In this document: piece after piece, positions 8,761 through 18,192 of the stretch
Layout: every line of letters begins with the position of its first letter
Numbering within the stretch: position 1 is the first letter of the stretch
Origin: Paraburkholderia sp. BL9I2N2
Lineage (GTDB): Bacteria; Pseudomonadota; Gammaproteobacteria; Burkholderiales; Burkholderiaceae
Direction: 5' to 3'
NCBI RefSeq assembly: GCF_004339745.1
Contig: NZ_SMGP01000003.1
Coordinates: forward strand, 620,001-684,000
DNA: 64,000 nt
Made by a program: the position numbers and the translations under genes
The notes under the pieces: model-generated
The model's input: only the letters and a program-made list of their open reading frames with translations
What the model was told of the DNA's origin: nothing
The model's database searches: none

Positions 8761-11700
8761 ATGAAAGAGATCCGAGGTTTCTGCACACTATGTCGGTCTC
8801 AATGCGGCACAATTAACACGGTCGCAGGAGATCGGCTCGTAACAGTGCGAAACGATCCTAGCCACCCGACCGGTGCCGCTATGTGCATGAAGGGGCGCGC
8901 GGGCCCGGAAATTATCGAGGCTTCGAATCGCATCCTCTATCCTATGAAACGGACAAACCCGAAGAACGCGATTGATCCTGGGTGGGTCCGGATTTCGTGG
9001 GAGGAGGCACTCCAAACGGTGGCTTCGACGCTGTCACAGATTCGGAGTGAGTCGGGCGCTGAGTCCGTGGCATTTGCGGTCACTACCAAGAGTGGGACCG
9101 CAATTGGAGATTCGATAGAGTGGATCGATCGCTTCGTCCGTGTTTTTGGTAGCCCAAACGTCCTCGGCTCAACGGAGATCTGTAACTGGCACAAGGACAA
9201 CGCACACAAATTCACTTTCGGGGTAACAATACCGACCGCTGACTACTCTCGTGCCGAATTGTCTATTCTTTGGGGCCACAATCCCACGAGCACATGGCTC
9301 GCACAGTCTGAAGCGATCACCCAAGGGCGCAAGCGCGGAGGAAAGCTTATTGTCGTTGACCCACGTCCGACACCTCTCGCATCGACCGCCGACGTCTGGC
9401 TTCAGGTCAAACCCGGGACAGATGCCGCGCTCGCTCTTGGTTTATCGAATCTCTTACTTTGTCGGTCCCGCTATGACGATGAGTTCGTCAGGAATTGGAC
9501 AAATGCGCCTCTTCTCGTAAGCAGACATACGGGGCTCTTCCTTCGTGCAAAAGACATCTGGCCTGATGACAACGACAGCTTTGTCGTTTGGGACAAGAAG
9601 TCATGCGCCCCGCGGATTTATGACACCACCATGGCGGCGGAGCATCAGGGTAGCATCGACTTTGAGCTGGACGCTTCGTTGAACATCGAAACTCCACACG
9701 GGACACACGTATGTGATACCGCGTTCCGTCTGTTTGCAGCGCAATGCGCCGAGTGGAAGCCTGAAAGGGTAGAGGCGGTGACGGGTGTCTCTATTGAAAA
9801 CCTGCAACAGGCTGCAGAGTTGATTGGATCAAGCAAGAAAATCGCCTATCACGCCTGGACGGGCGTGGGACAGGGCCCCAACGCTGCGCAAACCGAAAGA
9901 GCACTTGCTACATTGTACGCGCTGCGCGGCTGCTTCGACGATGTGGGCTGCAATCGAATCTATTCAAAGCAGCCAGTCAATAAGGTCGATAAGCCCGACC
10001 TGTTAGAAAAAAGCCAACTCGCGAAGGCTATTGGGCTTTCTGAGCGGCCAATCGGTCCACCGTCGGAGGGGCGGGTCAAGCCCACTGATGTCTTTCGCGC
10101 AGTCAGATCTGGAAAACCGTACCGGATCAGAGCCATTGTGGGCTTTGGCACGAATCATCTCGCAACCCAGACGGATGTGGAAGAGATCAGAGCCGGACTT
10201 CAAGAAACTGAGTTTCACGTGCAGTGCGACATGATCGAAACTCCCACCGCACGCCACGCAGACATCGTCCTGCCGGTGAGCACGCCATGGGAGCGTGAGT
10301 CGCTTCGGATCGGCTTCGAGATCAGCGAAGATGCAGAAAATCTCATCCAGCTTCGCCCCGCATTTGTGAAGGCGAGAGGCGAAAGCCGGTCAGATCTTGA
10401 CATCGTCTTCGACCTTGCGTGTCGGCTTGGGTTCAGTGATGCGTTCTTTGGAGGTAGCATCGAGGCCGGCTGGAACCATATCCTTGCGCCACTTGGCTTC
10501 ACTGTGGACGATCTGCGGAGAAACGATAACCGGATGGTCCGCCCACTTGAGCATCGCAACAGAAAATATGCGGAAGTAGAGGACGGCAAGGTCGTTGGCT
10601 TTGCTACTGAAACACGAAGGGTTGAACTATATTCGGAAAAATTTCTGCGATACGGATATCCCCCGGTACCGTTCCATTTGGAAGAGGTCGAGACAGATGA
10701 TCGATATCCGCTGGTCTTGACTTGCATGAAGAGCGGCTACTACACACACAGTTCGTTTCGCTCAATCACCAGCCTTCGCAAGCGCGCACGCAACCCTGTT
10801 ATTCAGATGAACGAAGCGGTCGCGTCCAGATTCGATATCCGCGCCGGACAGTGGGTACGCGCTACGTCGAAGTCAGGATTCGCCTGCTTCATAGCGGAGA
10901 TAGAAGGTCGTTTGCATGACGACGTACTAGTGGGCGATTTTGGTTTCTGGGAAGGTTCGGAAGGGCTCGGGGTTCCCGAGACGAAACTATTTGGAGAGGG
11001 AAACACAAACTTCAATTATCTGGTCTCATCCGAACAGCGTGATCCCATTAGCGGCTCAACGAACCACAAGGCGGTGCGGTGCAGCATCGAACCGATAGAA
11101 GACCTGTCGTGGCACGGATTTCGGGAAATGAGGGTGAGCGCAATGCGTTTTGAGGGGAAAAACGCAAGGTGGTTACGTCTTGAGTCACACCGCGGACAGT
11201 TGCTCCCAAACTTCGTCGCTGGGCAATATTTAAAAATCCGTAGTGCATGCGGAAACACCGACAAATTTATAGAGCGGGCATATTCCCTGGTAAGTGCCGC
11301 AAACGTCGATGGTCGCACAACCTATGAGATTTGTGTCGGCGAAGATTCGAGGTTAAAAGGAAGGCCCGGCGTGATGTCTTCCTTTGTTCATCAAATACTG
11401 AAGGTCGGTGATATCGTCGAGGTGGCCGCACCTGGGGGCGTGTTCACAATTCCGATACATACCCGGGAGCCGGTCGTACTCCTCGCGACGGGTATCGGTA
11501 TCACACCATTCATTTCGTATATTCGCTCGCTTCAAAATGCTGCGAGCGAGCATGAGACGATTCTGATTTATGGCAACAAGAATAGCTCTATACATGCGTT
11601 CAAGCACGAACTGGAGAAGCATCAGAAGCGATTGCCCTCTCTGCGTGTTGTCAACTGCTACACAGCGCCGCTAGATTCAGACGAGGAAGGAACGGACTAT

Positions 11701-12153
11701 CAATACCTTGGTCGCATTTCGAAAGATTTGATCTCTGAGGAACTGGTGAATCGGGGCGCACGTTTCTACATGTGTGGGTCTGCTCCAATGGTCAAAGATG
11801 TGACTGCGTTGCTGCGCGAGCGTGGCGTGAGGCCGTTCAGGATCTTTAGCGAGCAGTTTGTATCTGAGACTCCTGCGAGTGATGGAATTCCCACAGGCCT
11901 CTCATTTGAGGTGAAGTTTTCTCGGAGCGGCAAGGTTGCTACATGGAAAAGCGCAGATGGAAGTCTCCTCTCTTTCGCCGAAGGTCTGGGGATAGGAGCC
12001 CCGAGCGGCTGTCGGGTTGGTCAGTGTGAAAGCTGCGCGGTCAGAGTGCTGGAAGGTCAGTTTCAACACATGAACGGGCAACAACTCGACGAACCTGATG
12101 TCGCTTTGGCATGCCAGGCCATACCGTCTTCGGCCATCGTTCTCGACCTGTAG
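8761..12153 (+). CDS. Molybdopterin oxidoreductase fused to FAD / 2Fe-2S reductase
   Basis: A 1130-aa single chain. Residues 8, 11, 15 and 42 are the Cys ligands of an N-terminal 4Fe-4S cluster (FCTLCRSQC and MCMKG). A DMSO-reductase-family molybdopterin domain follows to about residue 780 (GTNHLATQTDVEEI, TPTARHADIVLP, and a C-terminal dinucleotide-binding barrel). Residues about 790-1030 form a ferredoxin-reductase module (RAYSLVSA for FAD, ATGIGITPF for NAD(P)H, MCGSAPM). The end is a plant-type 2Fe-2S domain with Cys 1084, 1089, 1092 and 1118. No Tat signal is seen, so it should be cytoplasmic. The layout implies NAD(P)H-linked electron flow to or from the Mo centre within one protein. 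With a porin and transporter upstream and nic-type genes downstream, a role in hydroxylating or reducing a heteroaromatic acid is plausible but unproven. Confidence 0.9.
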   Translation: MKEIRGFCTLCRSQCGTINTVAGDRLVTVRNDPSHPTGAAMCMKGRAGPEIIEASNRILYPMKRTNPKNAIDPGWVRISWEEALQTVASTLSQIRSESGAESVAFAVTTKSGTAIGDSIEWIDRFVRVFGSPNVLGSTEICNWHKDNAHKFTFGVTIPTADYSRAELSILWGHNPTSTWLAQSEAITQGRKRGGKLIVVDPRPTPLASTADVWLQVKPGTDAALALGLSNLLLCRSRYDDEFVRNWTNAPLLVSRHTGLFLRAKDIWPDDNDSFVVWDKKSCAPRIYDTTMAAEHQGSIDFELDASLNIETPHGTHVCDTAFRLFAAQCAEWKPERVEAVTGVSIENLQQAAELIGSSKKIAYHAWTGVGQGPNAAQTERALATLYALRGCFDDVGCNRIYSKQPVNKVDKPDLLEKSQLAKAIGLSERPIGPPSEGRVKPTDVFRAVRSGKPYRIRAIVGFGTNHLATQTDVEEIRAGLQETEFHVQCDMIETPTARHADIVLPVSTPWERESLRIGFEISEDAENLIQLRPAFVKARGESRSDLDIVFDLACRLGFSDAFFGGSIEAGWNHILAPLGFTVDDLRRNDNRMVRPLEHRNRKYAEVEDGKVVGFATETRRVELYSEKFLRYGYPPVPFHLEEVETDDRYPLVLTCMKSGYYTHSSFRSITSLRKRARNPVIQMNEAVASRFDIRAGQWVRATSKSGFACFIAEIEGRLHDDVLVGDFGFWEGSEGLGVPETKLFGEGNTNFNYLVSSEQRDPISGSTNHKAVRCSIEPIEDLSWHGFREMRVSAMRFEGKNARWLRLESHRGQLLPNFVAGQYLKIRSACGNTDKFIERAYSLVSAANVDGRTTYEICVGEDSRLKGRPGVMSSFVHQILKVGDIVEVAAPGGVFTIPIHTREPVVLLATGIGITPFISYIRSLQNAASEHETILIYGNKNSSIHAFKHELEKHQKRLPSLRVVNCYTAPLDSDEEGTDYQYLGRISKDLISEELVNRGARFYMCGSAPMVKDVTALLRERGVRPFRIFSEQFVSETPASDGIPTGLSFEVKFSRSGKVATWKSADGSLLSFAEGLGIGAPSGCRVGQCESCAVRVLEGQFQHMNGQQLDEPDVALACQAIPSSAIVLDL

Positions 12154-12339
12154 GTAAAGCTTTTGGATGCACCACCCACTTTGAAGCATTGCAATCACTG
12201 TTGCCCGAAACCCTTGCAGGACTTCATTTCGTGGTCTTCGCAATGCTCATGCCCGTTCACGCAGTGCCAGTACTTCAAAGTGCCTAACACGCTCTAGTCT
12301 GTAGTACAGATTCCCCCTGATGTCCTCGCCCATGCGCAC

Positions 12340-12692
12340 GCTCGCAGTCACACTGACCTACGGTGCTGTCCGGCTGATGGTGGATCTTTGTGCGTGGCAG
12401 TTGCGCCGGCAGCGCTGCGCGCTTCGGTTGCTGAGTGACGGCTCCCCTGTGGCGTGTGGTTGAAGCTGCTTGAGCTCCACTTCAATGGTGGCCGGATCCA
12501 CGTCGATCGCTTCGTCCAGCGAGTTCATCTCGCTCGATACGGGGCTGCGGGTAACGCAGTTCCCGTTCTTTCTCGCCGACGTCCCAAGTCTTCTCATCAA
12601 TCTCCCAGCCTCTGTCCTTGACCTGGGCAATCAGCCGCTTAGCGCGCGCAGCAGTTCCGGGCCAGGGCGTTGAGGTCGGTGGGCAGGTTCAT
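12340..12692 (-). pseudogene. IS66 transposase (TnpC), N-terminal remnant
   Basis: Read on the minus strand from 12692, pieces in different frames match the TnpC N-terminus. They are MNLPTDLNAL, then AKRLIAQVKDRGWEID, then SLDEAIDVDPATIEVEL, then KRAALPAQLPRTKIHH. Small insertions and deletions separate them. The catalytic region is absent here; C-terminal pieces of IS66 transposases lie at 21.8-22.1 kb. Confidence 0.75.
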
Positions 12693-13256
12693 GTAAAGCA
12701 GTCTGCCGCACCGCGCGCAGTGTGCTGCCTCCGGCGCCGGCCACGTGATTGTGATCGACTGCTCTGTGCGACGCATATCAATTCGGATGGCGGCAGCGCA
12801 AACGCTTAAACATTCCTTGTCTCTAGCGAAAGCAGTACGAGTGCCGGTGTCGTTGCCTGCGCGGCCGTAAAGCAGTTTTCATTGGTGCATGCACATTTCC
12901 TGGGCGGGTTCGTGCTGAAGCCGTGGGAGGCTCCTCGCTTCGATTTCCTTGCTTTGCGTGTTCCTTACCTTGCGGTTGGGTTGCTGATCAGGAAGCAAAA
13001 AGGCGACGGTAAAGCGTTAGGCCATTTCAAAGAGATCCGGGGCTATTGCTTGCCCGCATCAGTGTCGCGCCCAGGGGCTGTTCAAAAAGCTGACGACTCT
13101 CGACGACGTCACACGCCAAGGTGCAAAAATCTCTTTGCGTTAACAATTGTACAGATATATAATTAATGCAAGTCTCCAAGTCTTTATGGGACAACTAGGC
13201 CTGTGTGTCATTGGTGACCAAGCGCAGGCGCACAAAAGCCAGGAGGAGTGAGTTTT
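12693..13256. other. Intergenic stretch without a supported gene
   Basis: No open frame here reads like a protein. The left part may be further IS66 debris. The right part holds an AT-rich segment near 13140-13165 (ACAATTGTACAGATATATAA) that could be the promoter of the 81-aa gene at 13257 and the nic genes. Confidence 0.45.
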
Positions 13257-13502
13257 ATGGAAAACGATATTGAAAATCTGCGTGGCCAGATTCTTGGCCT
13301 TGTTGGCGCGCTGAATGCAATTGCGGCGGTCTTGCCTGACAGTACTTCGGCGCATGCGTCTGAGGTGCTGACCGATCTACTTGCTGCAACCAGCGATAGC
13401 GGGCTGTCGCCCAAGGTGACGGAGGGGATGCATTCTGCAATGCAGCAGATTAACAGTGCCTTGCTGGTATCGCTTCATCGCCCGGATACGAGTGCTGTCT
13501 GA
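13257..13502 (+). CDS. Small hypothetical protein, 81 aa, leading the nic-type genes
   Basis: The ATG at 13257 sits at proper distance from AGGAGGA; a GTG at 13248 is too close to that site. The product is helical and Ala/Leu-rich (LRGQILGLVGALNAIAAVL) with no membrane segment strong enough to be sure. It precedes the monooxygenase gene by 91 bases on the same strand and may be co-transcribed. No family is recognised. A regulatory or structural role is open. Confidence 0.55.
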   Translation: MENDIENLRGQILGLVGALNAIAAVLPDSTSAHASEVLTDLLAATSDSGLSPKVTEGMHSAMQQINSALLVSLHRPDTSAV

Positions 13503-13593
13503 GAGCCGATTGTTTGCGGTTAGAAATTAAAAGTACGGCCACATAAATATGAGTGGTGGCCGTTTGGACGGGTATTTAGCGGGAGTAAGCAAG

Positions 13594-14805
13594 ATGACTA
13601 GGAAGCTTCGGGTCGGCGTGGTCGGTGGCGGTATTGGAGGTGTTGCCCTCACAAGCGCGCTTGCGCAGCAGGGAATCGAGGTGCATACGTTCGAGCGTGC
13701 CCCCGCGTTTGGCGAGATCGGCGCCGGCATTCAGGTCACGCCCAATGCGGTCAAGGTGCTGGAGGCGTTGGGTCTGGGGGAGGCGCTACGCAAGGTCGCG
13801 TTCGTGCCGCAAGCCATCGTTGGCCGGAACTGGGACACGGCCAGGGAGATTTTCCGTGTTCCGTTGGCCGACGAATGCCCGCGCCTGTACAACGCACCGT
13901 TCTTCCACGTTCATCGGGCCGATCTGCACCAGTTGCTGGTCGAGTCTTTGCCCGATGGCGTAGCGACGCTTTCGGCCGCGTGTGTTGATGTCCGGCAGAC
14001 CGCGAGCAGCGCAGTGGCAATCTTCGAGGATGGTTCTGAGTTTGAGGCCGACCTGATTGTTGGCGCTGATGGTGTGCGCTCAATCGTGCGGGGCAAACTG
14101 TTTGGCGACGATGCGCCGAAGTTTACCGGCAACATGTGCTTCAGGGCGGTCGTGCCTGTGGACGGCTCGCTTGATTTTGTGAGCCCCGACTCATCGTTCT
14201 GGCTGGGACCGAAGTCGCACATTGTGACCTATTATGTCCGGCGTGGCCAGGCAGTCAATATCGTGGCGGTGAACGAGACCGCCGAGTGGGTCGAAGAGTC
14301 GTGGAATGCGCCGAGCAGCCGGGAAGAGTTGCTTGCGGCATTCGCCGGCTGGCATCCGAACATTCTCCAGTTGTTCGAGCGCGTTGGTTCGGTATTCAAG
14401 TGGGGGCTGTTCGACCGCGATCCAATGCCGACGTGGTCGAAGGGGCGGGTGACTTTGTTGGGCGATGCGTCCCACCCGATGCTGCCGTTCCTGTCGCAGG
14501 GTGCCGCGATGGCCATCGAAGATGGCTACGTGCTGGCACGCTCGCTGGCGGCGCACGGTTCTGATGTGACGTCTGCCCTGCGCGATTACGAGGCGGAACG
14601 TATTCCACGCACCAGTCGCGTTCAACTGGAATCGCGCGAGCGCGGCCGCACCTACCATCTTCCGAGCCTTTACGCCCAACGCAAACGTGATCTCATCTAT
14701 CAGTTCAAGTCTTGGATCAATCCTCACTCGTCGGGTATTCAGGCGGACTGGGTGTACGCGTACAACGCAGCGGATTTCCAGTCGCGGGTAGCGGCGGTCG
14801 CTTGA
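13594..14805 (+). CDS. nicC: FAD monooxygenase, 6-hydroxynicotinate 3-monooxygenase-like
   Basis: A 403-aa class A flavoprotein monooxygenase. VVGGGIGGVALTSAL binds the ADP part of FAD, VGADGVRS is the DG motif, and LLGDASHPMLPF is the GD motif that contacts flavin. The C-terminus (ADWVYAYNAADF) resembles the NicC and salicylate hydroxylase tail. The start at 13594 has GGGAG nine bases upstream; the longer frame from 13549 has none. In the known pathway NicC converts 6-hydroxynicotinate to 2,5-dihydroxypyridine with loss of CO2, using NADH and O2. The following genes supply every later step, which supports this role over salicylate hydroxylase. The exact substrate remains inferred. Confidence 0.8.
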   Translation: MTRKLRVGVVGGGIGGVALTSALAQQGIEVHTFERAPAFGEIGAGIQVTPNAVKVLEALGLGEALRKVAFVPQAIVGRNWDTAREIFRVPLADECPRLYNAPFFHVHRADLHQLLVESLPDGVATLSAACVDVRQTASSAVAIFEDGSEFEADLIVGADGVRSIVRGKLFGDDAPKFTGNMCFRAVVPVDGSLDFVSPDSSFWLGPKSHIVTYYVRRGQAVNIVAVNETAEWVEESWNAPSSREELLAAFAGWHPNILQLFERVGSVFKWGLFDRDPMPTWSKGRVTLLGDASHPMLPFLSQGAAMAIEDGYVLARSLAAHGSDVTSALRDYEAERIPRTSRVQLESRERGRTYHLPSLYAQRKRDLIYQFKSWINPHSSGIQADWVYAYNAADFQSRVAAVA

Positions 14806-14839
14806 CGTGCGGCATATTCAACGCTTGAGGGAAATACAC

Positions 14840-15592
14840 ATGAGCAAGACCTATCGCATCGGCCAGATTGTGCCGAGCTCGAATACCACGATGGAAACCG
14901 AGATTCCCGCGATGTTGCGACTGCGGGAGAGCATCCGGCCGGAACGTTTCACGTTTCATTCGAGCCGGATGCGCATGAAGAAGGTTGTCAAGGAAGAACT
15001 CGCCGCGATGGATGCGGAATCGGACCGGTGCGCGCTCGAGCTGTCTGATGCGCGCGTTGACGTGTTGGGTTATGCGTGTCTGGTCGCGATCATGGCGATG
15101 GGGCACGGCTATCACCGTGCATCGCAGGAGCGGCTCACGAAGCACACCGCCAGTAATGACGCGCATGCACCGGTGCTGACCAGCGCCGGTGCCCTGATTG
15201 ACGCGCTGAAGGTGATTGGCGCGAAGCGTATCGTTGTCGTCGCTCCATACATGTTGCCATTGACCGATCTGGTGGTCGACTATATCCGCAACGAAGGCTA
15301 CGAGGTACTCGATTACTGCGCGCTCGAAATCCCTGACAACCTGGAAGTCGGCCGCCACGATCCGGCCAACCTGCCGGCGATCGTACAGACGCTGCGCTAT
15401 CAGGATGCCGACGCGATCGTGCTGTCCGCATGCGTGCAGATGCCCTCGCTACCGGCTGTCGCAAAGGTCGAGGCGATGACCGGGAAGCCTGTCATCACGG
15501 CGGCGATCGCGACCACGTACGCGATGCTGAATGAGCTCGGTCTTGAAGCGATCGTACCGGGCGCGGGTGCGCTGCTGTCCGGCGCGTACTGA
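14840..15592 (+). CDS. nicE: Maleate cis-trans isomerase
   Basis: A 250-aa member of the Asp/Glu racemase superfamily that turns maleate into fumarate without a cofactor. The two catalytic Cys are present: Cys80 in GYACLVAIMAMG and Cys198 in LSACVQMPSLPAV. The asparagine-rich start PSSNTTMETE is typical of the family. The ATG at 14840 is chosen over a GTG at 14807 because GAGGGAAA precedes it. It starts 34 bases after the monooxygenase gene and 26 bases separate it from the deformylase gene, so it lies inside one operon. It performs the last step of the maleamate pathway, feeding the TCA cycle. Confidence 0.93.
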   Translation: MSKTYRIGQIVPSSNTTMETEIPAMLRLRESIRPERFTFHSSRMRMKKVVKEELAAMDAESDRCALELSDARVDVLGYACLVAIMAMGHGYHRASQERLTKHTASNDAHAPVLTSAGALIDALKVIGAKRIVVVAPYMLPLTDLVVDYIRNEGYEVLDYCALEIPDNLEVGRHDPANLPAIVQTLRYQDADAIVLSACVQMPSLPAVAKVEAMTGKPVITAAIATTYAMLNELGLEAIVPGAGALLSGAY

Positions 15593-15618
15593 GTCCACCA
15601 TTCGTACGGAAGCCCCCC

Positions 15619-16446
15619 ATGTCTACCACCTTTCTGTACGGCGCGAACGTCGCCGCGAACGGCATCCGTCAGCACTATCTCCGCTACGGCGGGCCGGACG
15701 GCGCGCACCGCGAACGTACTGCAATCATCCTGATTCCAGGCATCACGAGTCCTGCCATCACGTGGGGATTTGTCGGCGAGGTGCTCGGCCGGAAGTTCGA
15801 CACCTACGTGATCGATGTGCGGGGTCGCGGCTTGTCCGAGGCGTCGCCGACACTGGACTACAGTGTGGCCGCGCAGGGCGACGACGTGGTCGCGTTCGCG
15901 GTCGCGCTGGGCCTGAAACGCTTTGCTCTCGTGGGTCACTCGATGGGCGCGCGCATTGCCGCCCGCGCGGCCATGCACAAGCCAGCCGGTCTTGCGTCGG
16001 TGGTGCTGGTGGACCCTCCGGTGTCCGGGCCGGGGCGTCGTGAGTATCCGGGCAAGACGCCCTGGTATGTCGACTCGATGGCGCTTGCGCGCGAGGGCAC
16101 GGACGCTGAAGCAATGCGTGCCTTCTGCCCGACGTGGACCGAACACGATCTGCAACTGCGGGCTGAATGGCTGCACACCTGTGACGAGCGCGCGGTACTC
16201 GAGTCGTACAAAGAGTTCCATACCGAAGATTTCCATGCCGACGCTGCACGACTGCATGTGCCGTCTCTGCTGATCACTGCCGAGCGAGGCGACGTGGTGC
16301 GCGATGAGGATGTCGCTGAATTGCAGGACGCGACACCGTCGATGCTGCATGTACGCGTGCCGGACGCCGGCCACATGATTCCTTGGGACAATGCGGCAGG
16401 CTTCTATGCGGCATTTGGCGATTTCCTCGGTGCACCGCTCGTATAA
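15619..16446 (+). CDS. nicD: N-formylmaleamate deformylase
   Basis: A 275-aa alpha/beta hydrolase. The nucleophile elbow is GHSMGARIA with Ser108. The His of the triad lies in DAGHMIPWDN near the C-terminus, and the oxyanion region is LIPGITSPAITWGF. The start (MSTTFLYGANVAANGIRQHY) closely resembles characterised NicD. It hydrolyses N-formylmaleamate to maleamate and formate in the cytoplasm. It sits between the isomerase and the ring-cleavage dioxygenase genes, as expected for this operon. The formate produced might be used elsewhere; no formate dehydrogenase of the usual type is in the window. Confidence 0.93.
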   Translation: MSTTFLYGANVAANGIRQHYLRYGGPDGAHRERTAIILIPGITSPAITWGFVGEVLGRKFDTYVIDVRGRGLSEASPTLDYSVAAQGDDVVAFAVALGLKRFALVGHSMGARIAARAAMHKPAGLASVVLVDPPVSGPGRREYPGKTPWYVDSMALAREGTDAEAMRAFCPTWTEHDLQLRAEWLHTCDERAVLESYKEFHTEDFHADAARLHVPSLLITAERGDVVRDEDVAELQDATPSMLHVRVPDAGHMIPWDNAAGFYAAFGDFLGAPLV

Positions 16447-16483
16447 GACAGTCCGGTCCGCTATACCTCTAAAGGAGTAGCTC

Positions 16484-17521
16484 ATGCCCATCAGCGACTA
16501 TCAGATGGTCGAAGCCTGGAAGGAAGTGCTGAAGCTGTCGCGTCTTGAACGTGGGCAGACCGTCATGATCCTGACCAGTTCTTCCACTCATCCGCAGACG
16601 CTCGCTTGCGCGCTCATCGCCACACAGTCGATGGGTGCGGTCGTCAACCGGCTCGACCTGCCGCCAGTCAATGGTGAGAAGGCGTTCAGCCGCGATTCGC
16701 TTTCTTATCTGGGCACTACGCCGCTGACCGGTAACCGCGCGGCGATCGCCGCGCTGAAGGAGAGCGACCTGGTGCTCGACCTGATGACGCTGCTCTTCTC
16801 GCCTGAGCAGCACGACATCCTCAAGTCCGGCACGAAGATCCTGCTTGCTGTCGAACCGCCCGAAGTGCTGGCGCGGCTGGTGCCGACACAGGCCGACCGG
16901 GAGCGTGTGCTCGCTGCTGCAGGGAAGATTGGCGCTGCGCGCGAGATGTACGTCACCTCCCCGGCAGGTACCTCCCTGGTGTGTCCGCTTGGCGAGTTCC
17001 CGGCTATCGCCGAATACGGTTTCGTCGACGAACCGGGCCGCTGGGACCACTGGCCGAGCGGTTTCGCACTGACGTTCCCGAACGACCATACAGCGAGTGG
17101 CAAAATTGTGATCGACCGGGGTGACATCCTGCTGCCGCAGAAGCGCTACGTCGATGAGCCGATTGTGCTGACGGTGGAGAAGGGCTACGCGACAAAGATC
17201 GAAGGGGGGGTCGACGCAGCGCTGCTGCGCGATTACATGGAGACCTTCGAGGATCCCGAAGGCTACGCGATTTCCCACATTGGTTGGGGACTGCAACCTC
17301 GCGCGCGCTGGTCCACGCTCGGTCTGTATGACCGGGAGGCAACCATCGGCATGGACGCGCGAGCCTTCGAAGGCAATTTCCTGTTCTCGCTTGGACCTAA
17401 CAACGAAGGTGGCGGAAGTCGCACCACCACCTGCCACATCGATATTCCGCTGCGTAACTGCACCGTAAGGCTGGACGATGAAGCGGTTGTTGTCGATGGT
17501 CGCGTGGCAGACCGGGCTTAA
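16484..17521 (+). CDS. nicX: 2,5-dihydroxypyridine 5,6-dioxygenase
   Basis: A 345-aa iron dioxygenase that opens 2,5-dihydroxypyridine to N-formylmaleamate. It belongs to the unusual family related to M29 aminopeptidases. The iron ligands known for NicX are His265, His318 and Asp320. Here His265 falls in ISHIGWG, and His318 with Asp320 in TCHIDIPL, at exactly the same residue numbers. The start at 16484 follows AAAGGAGTAGCTC. It lies 37 bases after nicD and 17 before nicF. This is the most diagnostic gene of the cluster, because 2,5-dihydroxypyridine is the meeting point of nicotinate, picolinate and 3-hydroxypyridine routes. Confidence 0.95.
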   Translation: MPISDYQMVEAWKEVLKLSRLERGQTVMILTSSSTHPQTLACALIATQSMGAVVNRLDLPPVNGEKAFSRDSLSYLGTTPLTGNRAAIAALKESDLVLDLMTLLFSPEQHDILKSGTKILLAVEPPEVLARLVPTQADRERVLAAAGKIGAAREMYVTSPAGTSLVCPLGEFPAIAEYGFVDEPGRWDHWPSGFALTFPNDHTASGKIVIDRGDILLPQKRYVDEPIVLTVEKGYATKIEGGVDAALLRDYMETFEDPEGYAISHIGWGLQPRARWSTLGLYDREATIGMDARAFEGNFLFSLGPNNEGGGSRTTTCHIDIPLRNCTVRLDDEAVVVDGRVADRA

Positions 17522-17538
17522 CACTGAAAAGGACTACG

Positions 17539-18177
17539 ATGACCGACATTTCAGATCATGCCGAAGCAGGCGTGTACCACAAACAGGGCTTCGGAACGCC
17601 GCTGCCCGTTCAGGGCAAGGTAGGACTTTTAATCATCGACTTCGTGGTTGGGTTTGCCGATCCCGAGGTGTTTGGCGGCGGTAACATCGGGCCGGCAATC
17701 GCACGTACAGTCGATGCGCTGGCACTCGCACGCCGCAACGGCTGGCCTGTAGCCCACAGCCGTATCGTCTACGCCGGTGATGGAAGCGACAGCAATGTTT
17801 TTTCGGTGAAGGTTCCGGGCATGGCGTCGTTGACCGAGAACAACCCGAACAGTGCAATCGTGCCGGAGCTTACGCCCGAAAATGGTGAACTGGTCGTGCG
17901 CAAGACAGTCCCCTCGGCGTTCTTTGGCACCCAGCTCGCGCCGTGGCTCACCGAGCGCGCGGTACAGACGCTACTGGTAGCAGGCGCAGTGACGAGTGGC
18001 TGCGTACGTGCGAGCGTCGTAGACGCCATGTCGTACGGATTCCGGCCACTGGTGCTTGCCGACTGCGTCGGAGACCGCGCGATTGCACCGCATGAGGCAA
18101 ACCTGTTCGACATGCAGCAGAAGTATGCGGCCGTCATGCCGCTCGCCGATGCGATCGCCGCCATTGAAGAGGCGTGA
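17539..18177 (+). CDS. nicF: Maleamate amidohydrolase
   Basis: A 212-aa isochorismatase-like hydrolase that releases ammonia from maleamate to give maleate. The likely catalytic triad is Asp34 (LIIDFVVGF), Lys122 (RKTVPSAFFGT) and Cys155 (VTSGCVRASVVD). The non-proline cis peptide of the family fits GAVTSGC. A ribosome binding site (AAAAGGAC) precedes the ATG. It is the last clear pathway gene of the operon, with the chorismate-lyase-like frame starting 15 bases later. Together with nicE, D and X it completes the conversion to fumarate. Confidence 0.93.
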   Translation: MTDISDHAEAGVYHKQGFGTPLPVQGKVGLLIIDFVVGFADPEVFGGGNIGPAIARTVDALALARRNGWPVAHSRIVYAGDGSDSNVFSVKVPGMASLTENNPNSAIVPELTPENGELVVRKTVPSAFFGTQLAPWLTERAVQTLLVAGAVTSGCVRASVVDAMSYGFRPLVLADCVGDRAIAPHEANLFDMQQKYAAVMPLADAIAAIEEA

Positions 18178-18192
18178 AAACGCAGGCGTCTG

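Noticed and set aside
8761-12153. Calling the fusion an assimilatory nitrate reductase
   Set aside because: The cluster and Mo domains would allow it, but no nitrite reductase or nitrate transporter is near, and the neighbours are aromatic-acid genes.
15400-16491. Long minus-strand open frame (363 codons) opposite nicD and nicE
   Set aside because: It is rich in His and Arg and lies fully opposite two well-supported enzymes; it is an antisense artefact of codon bias.
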